A stretch of DNA of 64,000 bases from Mycolicibacterium fallax (lineage in GTDB: Bacteria; Actinomycetota; Actinomycetes; Mycobacteriales; Mycobacteriaceae), in the NCBI RefSeq assembly GCF_010726955.1, contig NZ_AP022603.1, positions 2,542,001 through 2,606,000 of the forward strand, in the 5' to 3' direction. Both the position numbers and the translations under genes were made by a program. Position 1 is the first letter of the stretch. Each line of letters starts with the position of its first letter. A model generated the notes under the pieces. The model saw only the letters and a list, made by a program, of their open reading frames with translations. It was not told the DNA's origin and did no database searches. Positions 44,939 to 52,159 of the stretch are shown in pieces.

Positions 44939-46095
44939 CGCGGGCTCCGGTCGGCGACCAGCCGGTCCACCGCGGCGGTGTCGGCACCGAGGGCGGCGGC
45001 CGGTGCCGACGGCGGCGGTGCGACCGGGGGCCGCGCCTGCGGCGGATGCCCGGGCGAGATCACCGGCAGCGCAGCGTAGTTCGCCGCGACGGCGGCCATC
45101 GACAGCTCGATCAGTTCGCCGCCCCCGCGGGTCAACGACTCGATCACCGCGGCGGCGGCGGCGATACCGGTCAGCGGGTCGGCGATGGCGTCGCCGCAGA
45201 ACACCGGCGTTCCCCCGCCGGCGCCGACCAGGCCGCCGCCGACGGCGGCGTCGTCGCCGAACGCGACCCGCCCGGATTCCGCGCCGTGGCCGGTGACCCG
45301 CAGCCACACCCGCCCCGGCGGGCCGGCGACGTCGCCGGGGCCAAGCCCCCGGCGGGTCAGCGCCGCGGGCCGGGAGCCCTCCAGCACCACGTCGGCGGCC
45401 CCGATCAGGGCGCGCAGCCGATCGGCGTCGACGTCGAAATCCGCCGCGTAGGAGAGCTTTCCGGTGTTGATCCAGTCGAAGAACCGGCGGTCCCCGGCCC
45501 GGGTGCCGTCCGGGCGGCGGGGGCTTTCCACCTTGACGACGGTGGCCCCGGCGTCGGCGAGCAGCCGCCCGCACAGCGGCCCGGCCCACATCGAGGTGAG
45601 GTCGGCGACCAGCAGCCCGGCCGGCGACCGGGGTGCGGCGCTCGGGCCGAGGCGGTGCACCCGCGGCGCGGCGGGCGCGGTCTCGCCGAGGGCGGCGACC
45701 GGCAGGTCCAGCAGCACCGCCCGCTCCACGATCTCGGCGGCGGGCCGGGTGGCCGCCCAGCCGGTCAGCGCCGGCCACGGGTCGGCGCCCAGCCCATCAC
45801 GGCGCAGCAGCGCCGGGACCGCATCGAGGTCGTCGGGCCGGGACAGCGTCAGGGCGATCCAGCCGTCGGCGGCGGGCAGCAGCCGGGTCGCGCCGCCGGC
45901 GCTGACCGTGCCGCGCCGGGTCAGCCCGAGCAGCCCGGCCCGCCCGGTCAGCAGCAGGCCGGCATCGGGGCGGGCGTCGGTGGCGGCGGCCAACACGGCG
46001 GCCCGGCCGAAGTCCGGGGGGCCGTCGGCGTGGCCGGTCAGGGCCGCCAGTCCACCGGCCGCCCAGCGCGCCGCCGCATCGTTCACACCGGCCAT
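44932..46095 (-). CDS. CaiB/BaiF-type (class III) CoA transferase
   Basis: A 387-aa protein with the family III core LLVADLTSMWAGPLCGRLLADAG and ATVVKVESPRRPDGTR, then DVVLEGSRPAALTRRGLG. An N-terminal ~140-residue partial repeat of the fold precedes it. It moves CoA between carboxylic acids, fitting the acyl-CoA operon. An 80-bp gap with a hairpin separates it from the upstream hydratase gene. Confidence 0.85.
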   Translation of the reverse strand: MAGVNDAAARWAAGGLAALTGHADGPPDFGRAAVLAAATDARPDAGLLLTGRAGLLGLTRRGTVSAGGATRLLPAADGWIALTLSRPDDLDAVPALLRRDGLGADPWPALTGWAATRPAAEIVERAVLLDLPVAALGETAPAAPRVHRLGPSAAPRSPAGLLVADLTSMWAGPLCGRLLADAGATVVKVESPRRPDGTRAGDRRFFDWINTGKLSYAADFDVDADRLRALIGAADVVLEGSRPAALTRRGLGPGDVAGPPGRVWLRVTGHGAESGRVAFGDDAAVGGGLVGAGGGTPVFCGDAIADPLTGIAAAAAVIESLTRGGGELIELSMAAVAANYAALPVISPGHPPQARPPVAPPPSAPAAALGADTAAVDRLVADRSPRC

Positions 46096-46139
46096 TGTTC
46101 CGCAACCCGTTTCCCGGCGGTGTGACGATCCGGGTGCCC

Positions 46140-46171
46140 GGGTGCGCTGGCCCCGGCCTGCGGGCGCACCC
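46140..46171. terminator. Hairpin inside the fadD4 operon
   Basis: GGGTGCGC pairs with GCGCACCC over a 16-base loop, directly after the double-hotdog gene stop and before the CoA-transferase gene (both on the minus strand). It may partially terminate or stabilise the upstream mRNA. Confidence 0.45.
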
Positions 46172-46175
46172 GCGC

Positions 46176-47138
46176 TCAGAACATCAGCGCGGTGTAGCGC
46201 CAGTCCAGCACCGGCCGGGGTTCCTCGGCGCCGGCGGCGTAGACCAGCGAGCGCAGCGTCAGCACCCCATTGGGCGCGGCGGCCTCGATGTGCAGCTCAC
46301 TGTGCAGCACATCGCCCTCGTGCACGGGTCCGGTGTGATCGCAGGACTGCCAAGCCAATACGGTCACCAGGTTCGGCAGCAGCCGGCAGGCCTGGGCCAG
46401 TGCCAGGCCGATGGTGTGGCCGCCGTAGACCAGCCGCCGGGCGCCGTGGTGGGCGGCGGCGATGTTCAGGGTCAGCCGGGCGAGTTCGGGTGCGCTGCTG
46501 ACCACGTCGGGGGTGCTGGTCAGCACCGCACCGGCCACGGCGGGATCGAAGTGCGGGCCGGGCACCCGGCGGCGGTACGCGTCGGCGTCCCAGCCGCCGG
46601 TGGGATCGGCGGCCGCGCCGTCGTTGTCGCCGATTCCGGACAGGTCATCGGCATGCCCGGTGGCCAGCTCCGCGCTCAGCGGCAACATCGCGCAGCGGTG
46701 GAAGTCCAGCACCAGCCGGCCGTCCTGGTCGACCGTCGTCATCCGCAGTGCGGCCAGGCCGGTCGCGGGCCGGTCGGGCCGGATCGAATTCTGTTTGAGG
46801 CCAACCACTTCGGTTCGGGTGGCCAGGGTGTCGCCGATCATCGGCAGCCGGTGAAACCGCAGGCCGCGGTAGAACAGGTTGGCCTTGACCCGCTGGGTGA
46901 CCAGGGTGGATTGGCCGATCGCGACGTCGCAGACCAGTCCGGGGTGGGCGATCCGGCCGCCGGTGACCGCGCGGGACAGCTCGGCGTCCAGCGGCAGCCG
47001 CATCCGGTCGCCGAGGATCGACTGGTGCACGGCGGCCACCCCGTCGGTCAGCGTCATCGACGGCGCCCAGTCGAAGCGCTGACCGCGGGTCAGGTCATCG
47101 AAGTAGGGCCCGCCCGCGCGGATCGTGTTCACGCTCAT
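46176..47138 (-). CDS. Double-hotdog acyl-CoA hydratase-like protein (Rv0216-like)
   Basis: A 320-aa MaoC-like double-hotdog protein matching Rv0216 in size and setting. N-terminal GQRFDWAPSMTLTDG; C-terminal LTLNIAAAHHGARRLVYGGH takes the place of the hydratase-2 motif, so the usual D-x4-H pair is not strictly kept and activity is uncertain. The ATG overlaps the stop of the upstream crotonase gene by 4 bp. Confidence 0.85.
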   Translation of the reverse strand: MSVNTIRAGGPYFDDLTRGQRFDWAPSMTLTDGVAAVHQSILGDRMRLPLDAELSRAVTGGRIAHPGLVCDVAIGQSTLVTQRVKANLFYRGLRFHRLPMIGDTLATRTEVVGLKQNSIRPDRPATGLAALRMTTVDQDGRLVLDFHRCAMLPLSAELATGHADDLSGIGDNDGAAADPTGGWDADAYRRRVPGPHFDPAVAGAVLTSTPDVVSSAPELARLTLNIAAAHHGARRLVYGGHTIGLALAQACRLLPNLVTVLAWQSCDHTGPVHEGDVLHSELHIEAAAPNGVLTLRSLVYAAGAEEPRPVLDWRYTALMF

Positions 47139-48097
47139 CGCCTTTCGCTCAGCTCGTCGACCAGCCCCCAGGCCAGCGCGGTGGTCGCGTCGATGGTGTG
47201 CCCGGAGAGCACCAGGTAGCCGGTGCGCCAGCGCCCGATCCGCCGGGTGATGCTGACGGTGCCGCCGGCCCCCGGCAGCAGCCCCAGGCTCAGCTCGGGC
47301 AGACCCAACACGGCGGCCGGATCGCAGACCACGGTGCCGCAGTAGCAGGCCATCTCCAGCCCGCTGCCCAGCACCCGGCCGTGGATTTCGGCGCGGGCGG
47401 CGGTGCCCAGCCGGGCGGTGACCGCGTCCAGTGCCAGCGCCGGGCTGTGCCGGGTGCGGGCCAGGTGCGCCGACGACGGGTCGGCGAAGGTGCCGAATTC
47501 GCCGAGGTCACCGCCGCTGCAGAAGGACGGACCGTTGCCGGTGAAGATCAGTTCGGTGACGTCGGGATCCAGCAGCACCACCCGCAGGCCGTCGAGCAGC
47601 GCGGCGCGGGCTGGAGTGGAGAAGGCATTGTGCCGCTGCGGGCGGTTGAACCGGATGACGACGGTGTTCCCGGTGCGTTCGACGAGCACCGGGTCGGCGC
47701 TCTCGGGCACCCGGGCCGGGCCCCGCTCGGCGAGCCAGCGGGCGAACTCCGGGCCGGCCTGCAGCGTCGAGTAGGCCAGCGATTCGGTGATGACCCCGGA
47801 CCGCGCGGGTGCCTGCGGGTCCAGCGCGCGCAGCACGTCGTCGCAGACCGCGGCAGCCTGCGGCCAGCGCGCCACCCGCTCGGCCAGCTCGGCGACCGCG
47901 GCGTCCACCGAATCCACCGCGATCGCTCGGCGGTCGCCGATGTCGCCGGGCAGCAGGGTGAAGGTGGCTGCCTGCAGCCAGTACTGCGCGTTCGGCGCGG
48001 CCGGGTCACCGACCGCGACGATCACCTCCCCGACGGTGCTGGGATCCGCGTCGTCCGGGTCGTCGGCCAGGTCGACGACCCGCAGCGGCCCGGTCAC
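47135..48097 (-). CDS. Enoyl-CoA hydratase/isomerase family protein with N-terminal extension
   Basis: A 320-aa protein. The crotonase core starts near residue 135: FNRPQRHNAFS, oxyanion motif SFCSGGDLGEFG, and LGLPELSLGLLPGAGGTVS with the catalytic-Glu position. The preceding ~130 residues are an uncharacterised extension, longer than usual (families are ~260 aa). It sits between fadD4 and the hydratase gene, overlapping both by 4 bp. Confidence 0.85.
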   Translation of the reverse strand: MTGPLRVVDLADDPDDADPSTVGEVIVAVGDPAAPNAQYWLQAATFTLLPGDIGDRRAIAVDSVDAAVAELAERVARWPQAAAVCDDVLRALDPQAPARSGVITESLAYSTLQAGPEFARWLAERGPARVPESADPVLVERTGNTVVIRFNRPQRHNAFSTPARAALLDGLRVVLLDPDVTELIFTGNGPSFCSGGDLGEFGTFADPSSAHLARTRHSPALALDAVTARLGTAARAEIHGRVLGSGLEMACYCGTVVCDPAAVLGLPELSLGLLPGAGGTVSITRRIGRWRTGYLVLSGHTIDATTALAWGLVDELSERR

Positions 48098-49626
48098 CGG
48101 GAGTACTTGTCGATCAGCGACTGCTTGTAGAGCTTGCCGGCATCGGTGCGCGGCAGCGCCGGCTCAAAGACGATCGATCGCGGACACTTGAAGTGCGACA
48201 GGTGATCTCGCAGCCAGTCCAGCAGCTCGTCCGCGAAGTCCGCGGTGGCGTCGGCCGGGTCGACGGTCTGCACGACGGCCTGCACGCTCTGGCCCATCTC
48301 GTCGTCGGGGATGCCGAACACCGCGGCGTCGGCCACCTTCGGGTGGCTGACGAGCATGTTCTCGGTCTCCTGCGGGTAGATGTTCACGCCGCCGGAGATG
48401 ATCATGTGGTGCCGGCGGTCGGTCAGGTAGAGGAACCCGTCCTCGTCGAGGTAGCCGACGTCGCCGCAGGTGCGCCAGCCGTGCCGGTCCCGCGATGACG
48501 CGGTCTTGGCCGCATCGCCGAGGTACTCGAAATCCCTTCCGCCCTCGAAATAGATCTCGCCCGGGGATCCGGGGGGCAGTTCCTCGCCGTCTTCACCGAG
48601 GATGTGAATGGTCGCCAGCGCGGATTTGCCGACCGAGCCGGGGTGGGTCAGCCAGTCCTCGGCGGTGATCATGGTGGCGCCGATGGCCTCGGAGGACGCG
48701 TAGTACTCGTCCACGATCGGCCCCCACCAATCCATCATCTGCTTCTTGATCGGCACCGGGCACGGGGCCGCGGCGTGAATGACCCGCTGCAGGCTGGACA
48801 CGTCGTAGGAATCCCGCACGGCGGCGGGCAATTTCAGCATTCGGGTGAACATCACCGGGACGAACTGACCGTGGGTGACCCGGTGCCGGGCGATGGCGTC
48901 CAGGCAGCCCTCGGCGTCGAACCGTTCCATCACCACCGTGGTGATGCCACCGGCCTGCGCCTGCATGCTCCAGACCGACGGCGCGGTGTGGTACAGCGGC
49001 GCCGGGCTGAGGTAGACCGCGTCGGGCTGCATCCAGAACGCGATCAACGCGGCCATCGGGCCGGGCGTCTGCGCCGGATGCACGTGCGGCAGTTCCCGTT
49101 TGATGCCCTTGGGCTGACCGGTGGTGCCCGAGGAGTACTGCAGCAGGTCGCCCTCGATCTCGTCGTCGATCGGCTGCTCGGGTTGGTCGGCGACGCACTG
49201 CGGGTAGCGCAGCCAGCCCTCGGGTGCCGGTCCGGCGCCGGCCACCAGCAGCAGTTCCGGCATCCCGTCGGGCAGCTCGGCGGGCAGCTGCGCCAGCACG
49301 TCGGCCAGCGCGGTGGATCCGATGACCGCCCGGGCACCGCTGTTGGCGATGATGTAGGCCGCCTCCGCCGCGGCCAGGTGGGTGTTGATCGGCACGTAGT
49401 ACAGCCCGGCGCGCCGCGCCGCCCACATCACCGCGTGGTAGTGCTCGTTGTTCTCCATCAGGATCGCGACCGCGTCGCCCTCGGACAGCCCGCGGGACCG
49501 GAAGAAGTGCGCCAGCCGGTTGGCCCGGGCCTCCAGCTCCCGGAAGCTGACCTCGGTGCCCGACGGGTACATCACGATGGCGGGCTTGTCGCCCGCGCCG
49601 GGACCGGTGTGCTCGCGGATCTGCAT
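48094..49626 (-). CDS. fadD4: Acyl-CoA synthetase FadD4-like
   Basis: A 510-aa adenylate-forming ligase: LLQYSSGTTGQPKGIKREL (A3), EYYASSEAIGATMIT (A5), GWRTCGDVGYLDEDGFLYLTD (two parts GWRTCGDVGYLDE and DGFLYLTD), MIISGGVNIYPQE, and Lys in PRTDAGKLYK (A10). Matches Rv0214. It activates a fatty or related acid and heads a five-gene operon (fadD4, crotonase, hydratase, CoA transferase, amidohydrolase). The ATG is preceded by TAGAGT seven bases upstream, so the mRNA is probably leaderless. Confidence 0.92.
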   Translation of the reverse strand: MQIREHTGPGAGDKPAIVMYPSGTEVSFRELEARANRLAHFFRSRGLSEGDAVAILMENNEHYHAVMWAARRAGLYYVPINTHLAAAEAAYIIANSGARAVIGSTALADVLAQLPAELPDGMPELLLVAGAGPAPEGWLRYPQCVADQPEQPIDDEIEGDLLQYSSGTTGQPKGIKRELPHVHPAQTPGPMAALIAFWMQPDAVYLSPAPLYHTAPSVWSMQAQAGGITTVVMERFDAEGCLDAIARHRVTHGQFVPVMFTRMLKLPAAVRDSYDVSSLQRVIHAAAPCPVPIKKQMMDWWGPIVDEYYASSEAIGATMITAEDWLTHPGSVGKSALATIHILGEDGEELPPGSPGEIYFEGGRDFEYLGDAAKTASSRDRHGWRTCGDVGYLDEDGFLYLTDRRHHMIISGGVNIYPQETENMLVSHPKVADAAVFGIPDDEMGQSVQAVVQTVDPADATADFADELLDWLRDHLSHFKCPRSIVFEPALPRTDAGKLYKQSLIDKYSR

Positions 49627-49637
49627 GCGATGACTCT

Positions 49638-49663
49638 ACTTCGACGAAGTTGACAGGTGTCAA
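49638..49663 (-). promoter_or_regulatory. Two adjacent palindromes over the fadD4 promoter
   Basis: TTGACAGGTGTCAA (49650-49663) is a perfect 6+2+6 palindrome whose minus-strand arm is a consensus -35 TTGACA. ACTTCGACGAAGT (49638-49650) is a second perfect palindrome (6+1+6) lying in the spacer before the TAGAGT -10 at about 49632-49637. Together they would let a repressor cover the whole core promoter. Confidence 0.6.
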
Positions 49664-49746
49664 GTACTAATCGAGGCGCGGCCGCGCCGGAAGAAACTTT
49701 ACACAAGCACTCACTTTTGTCACTGCCGTGGACGCCCGCGCCGGGG

Positions 49747-51090
49747 TCAGGACCGCCCGCCCCCGGACCGCACCGCCGTGGGCACACCCGCGAACGCACC
49801 CTCGGACGCCGCACCCTCGGACGGCACCGCCCCGGACGACGCTCCCTCGGCTTCGGCCACCGCGCCGAACGGCGCCCGCAGCGTCGCCAGGATCTCCCGG
49901 CGGTTGATCACCAGCCCGGCCACCGCCAGCGCGGCGTACACGCAGGACAGGATCACCCGGCCGTGCTCGGAGATGATGACGAACTGCACCAGGAACAACC
50001 CGAGCAGCGCCCACGCGGTGTGCCGGTGGAATCGCAGCGCCAGGATCAGCGCGACGCCCATCATGGTCTGCGTCGCGGTCAGCAACATCTCCTCGATCTG
50101 CCGTCCGTCGAGCACCAGCGCGGTGCTGCCGCCGCCGGCCAGGTGCGCGATCGGCAGCGAGCCGACCAGCAGCGTCCACTGGTTGACCTTCGACGAGATC
50201 AGCATGGCGATCGCCGCGGTGCCCTTGCCCCGGCTGGCGAAGATGATCGCGATGATGAACTCGGGCGCCTCGGAGGCCAGCGGGGCCAGCCACTGCACGA
50301 GCAGGAACTGGTCGATGCCCAGCTGGGTGCCCGCGCCGATCAGCGACTCGGCGAATGGCTCGGCGCAGGCCAGGATGACCGCCGCGGCGATCACGAACAG
50401 CGCGATCACCAGGGTGCGGCGAGGCCGATCCGGCAGCGCGCCGATGGCGGCGGCCGTGCCGATCAGCTCCGGTTCCTCGACGCCGCCGCGGGACAGCTTG
50501 TAGAGGTAGAACCCGAACCAGGCCAGCAGTGCGATGCCGAATGTCAGGTGGATCCGCCCGGTGGCCGGGATGACGAACGCGACGATGCCGGCGATCAGCA
50601 GGAAGCCCAGCTCGAGCCGGTTGCTGGGCTCCAGTTGCAGCACCGACGCACGGCGTCCGGACATCCGCTTGGCGAGCCACAGGCTGACCAGCACCACCAC
50701 CGGCCAGCCGATGCCCATCAGCAGCCGGTTCGACCCGGTCATATTCGCCGCGGCGTATTGGACGTAGGCGGGGTCCGACCCGGAGACGTAGGCGTAGTAG
50801 AGGTCGACGGCGTATTCGGGCAGCACCGCGATGAGCGCCAGCGCGGCGATCGCCAGGCCGCCGGAGACATCGATCTGGGCGGCCTCGGCGGCCCAGGCGA
50901 GCAGGAAGCTGGCGGCGACGACGGCCGCGCCGTAGACGATGACGGTGAGCACCGGCTCGGGATGGATGCCGCCGATCCGCAGCACCAGCGCCGGGAGGAT
51001 GAACACCGCGGTCAGGCCCAGGGAGCGGGCCAGCGTCCGCCGGGTCGGCGGCGCATCGGCCGGTGTTTCGGTGAGGGTGTCGGGCGTCAT
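49747..51090 (-). CDS. CaCA-superfamily cation exchanger (Ca2+/Mn2+ efflux candidate)
   Basis: A 447-aa protein with about eleven transmembrane helices. It contains two inverted alpha-repeats typical of cation/Ca2+ exchangers: AALALIAVLPEYAVDLYYA near residue 82 and APLASEAPEFIIAIIFASRG near 290, each with the acidic PE ion-binding motif. A Ser/Ala/Glu-rich tail follows. It probably exports divalent cations against H+ or Na+. Mn2+ as substrate is inferred from the riboswitch-like leader. ATG 51090 follows GAAGGGG; an in-frame extension to 51249 would run through the structured leader and is rejected. Confidence 0.85.
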   Translation of the reverse strand: MTPDTLTETPADAPPTRRTLARSLGLTAVFILPALVLRIGGIHPEPVLTVIVYGAAVVAASFLLAWAAEAAQIDVSGGLAIAALALIAVLPEYAVDLYYAYVSGSDPAYVQYAAANMTGSNRLLMGIGWPVVVLVSLWLAKRMSGRRASVLQLEPSNRLELGFLLIAGIVAFVIPATGRIHLTFGIALLAWFGFYLYKLSRGGVEEPELIGTAAAIGALPDRPRRTLVIALFVIAAAVILACAEPFAESLIGAGTQLGIDQFLLVQWLAPLASEAPEFIIAIIFASRGKGTAAIAMLISSKVNQWTLLVGSLPIAHLAGGGSTALVLDGRQIEEMLLTATQTMMGVALILALRFHRHTAWALLGLFLVQFVIISEHGRVILSCVYAALAVAGLVINRREILATLRAPFGAVAEAEGASSGAVPSEGAASEGAFAGVPTAVRSGGGRS

Positions 51091-51136
51091 CGCGGTGCCC
51101 CTTCGGGTCCTGCGACCCGGATTCTCGTAACTGCGC

Positions 51137-51282
51137 AGCGAGACCTCGGGTCGACAACGGGTGTCGGCCTGAAGGTCTCGCTCGCCGGATTGGGTACCCG
51201 GTGGATGACCGGGCGGCACGCGTGCCGCCAGTATGTCGACCATCCGCATTCCCGCCGGGCGGAAACGGAACTACTCCCCTTC
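51137..51282 (-). ncRNA. yybP-ykoY (Mn2+) riboswitch candidate in exchanger leader
   Basis: Read on the minus strand, the leader starts GAAGGGGAGTAG at 51282, matching the near-invariant GGGGAGUAG of yybP-ykoY L1. GTCGACATAC follows at about 51240, and GCGAGACCTTC at 51181-51171 matches the conserved 3' GCRAGACCUU strand. GAAGG/CCTTC would form P1. The 3' strand AGCGAGACCT (51182-51173) is exactly complementary to AGGTCTCGCT (51146-51137), a mutually exclusive hairpin expected of an expression platform. A CGGGTC/GACCCG hairpin then precedes the Shine-Dalgarno. This explains most of the 322-bp gap; nothing else gene-like is there. Confidence 0.68.
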
Positions 51283-51305
51283 GCTGAGGTGAACCTTACC
51301 TCAGC
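51283..51305 (-). promoter_or_regulatory. DtxR/IdeR-like palindrome abutting the riboswitch
   Basis: GCTGAGGT-N7-ACCTCAGC is a perfect 8-bp inverted repeat. On the minus strand TGAGGTAAGGTTCACCTCA agrees with the IdeR iron-box consensus at 14 of 19 positions. It could bind a DtxR-family metalloregulator (IdeR or MntR). Alternatively, as RNA, it forms a hairpin with flanking CTCCCC/GGGGAG arms that would hide the GGGGAGTAG of the aptamer. Confidence 0.5.
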
Positions 51306-51412
51306 ATCGGGGAGCTAGCAACGTAGGTCGTCTATTCGTTTACCGGACACCTCAGCGCAACTGCGCAGTTCGTGGCCTTAAAACAGATATTTCGGCTGCC
51401 CTAATTACACAC

Positions 51413-52159
51413 CTACGACAAGTCCATCTCCATCACATCGTCGAGGCGCAGTGCGTCATGGCCAACGTTGGCCGAGCGCAGGTACTTGGTCATCGACGGC
51501 CCGACGGCTCGGTCCGGGGAGCGCTGCCGGCCGAGTCGAATATCGAATGCGTCATCTGCCTTGGCATCGGGCTGCTCGGCGTCGTTGGTGAGCACCTCGC
51601 GCCGCATCAGCAGCAATGCGGCCAGGGCATCGGCCTCGCGCTCGGTGGCAGCCAGCGCGTCGGCGACGGCGGCGATGACGGCGACGATCTGCGCCTGCGT
51701 TTCCAACGGCGGGAGCACCGCCGGCAGTTCGAGAAAGTCGGGGACCTTGAGCCGGTTGCGACTCACAGCAGTGGCGCCATCGGACCTGCCCAAGGCCTTG
51801 CGGGCGAAGATCGGTGAGGCGCAGTACAGGGCGAGGTACTCCGCGGTGGCCAGCTCGGGGTTGACGTCGAACTGGGGGAACTCGTCGGATGCTATGACGT
51901 CGGCGAAATCGCCGGTGACCACGGCGAATGACTGCTTCCAGGCGAAGAGCCTGCTGTATATGAGAGTGCCGGGCTTGAGCGTGTAGTAGGTCTCGCCCTT
52001 GATGTCGGACCGTTTGGCGGGCTTGGCGAATAGGCCCATGCCGTACCAGCGGATGCCGACGGTGGCGATGTCGTCGTCCGGGTCGTGTATCGCCAGTTCC
52101 GGCTCGTGCAGTGTGACGACCTCATGCAGTGGCCGGGTGACCCAGCCGTCCTCAGGCAT
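51413..52159 (-). CDS. Restriction-modification specificity (S) subunit, C-terminally truncated
   Basis: A 248-aa HsdS-like protein, about half the usual ~400 aa. The first target-recognition domain (residues 1-165) is complete and ends in VPDFLELPAVLPPLETQAQI, followed by a helical spacer (AVADALAATEREADALAALL). The second domain begins at SMTKYLRSANVGHDALRLDD and stops at MEMDLS, right where TRD2 should continue. The ATG overlaps the nuclease-methyltransferase stop by 8 bp. It could act as a half-subunit dimer or be inactive. Confidence 0.8.
   Translation of the reverse strand: MPEDGWVTRPLHEVVTLHEPELAIHDPDDDIATVGIRWYGMGLFAKPAKRSDIKGETYYTLKPGTLIYSRLFAWKQSFAVVTGDFADVIASDEFPQFDVNPELATAEYLALYCASPIFARKALGRSDGATAVSRNRLKVPDFLELPAVLPPLETQAQIVAVIAAVADALAATEREADALAALLLMRREVLTNDAEQPDAKADDAFDIRLGRQRSPDRAVGPSMTKYLRSANVGHDALRLDDVMEMDLS

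Noticed and set aside
44938..45778. Amidohydrolase considered as a 735-aa protein
   Set aside because: The upstream part is an out-of-frame reading of the CoA-transferase gene; GTG 44938 gives the normal domain length.
51091..51249. N-terminal extension of the cation exchanger starting at 51249
   Set aside because: The added residues are basic and low-complexity, and the DNA is better explained as a structured RNA leader; ATG 51090 has a Shine-Dalgarno.
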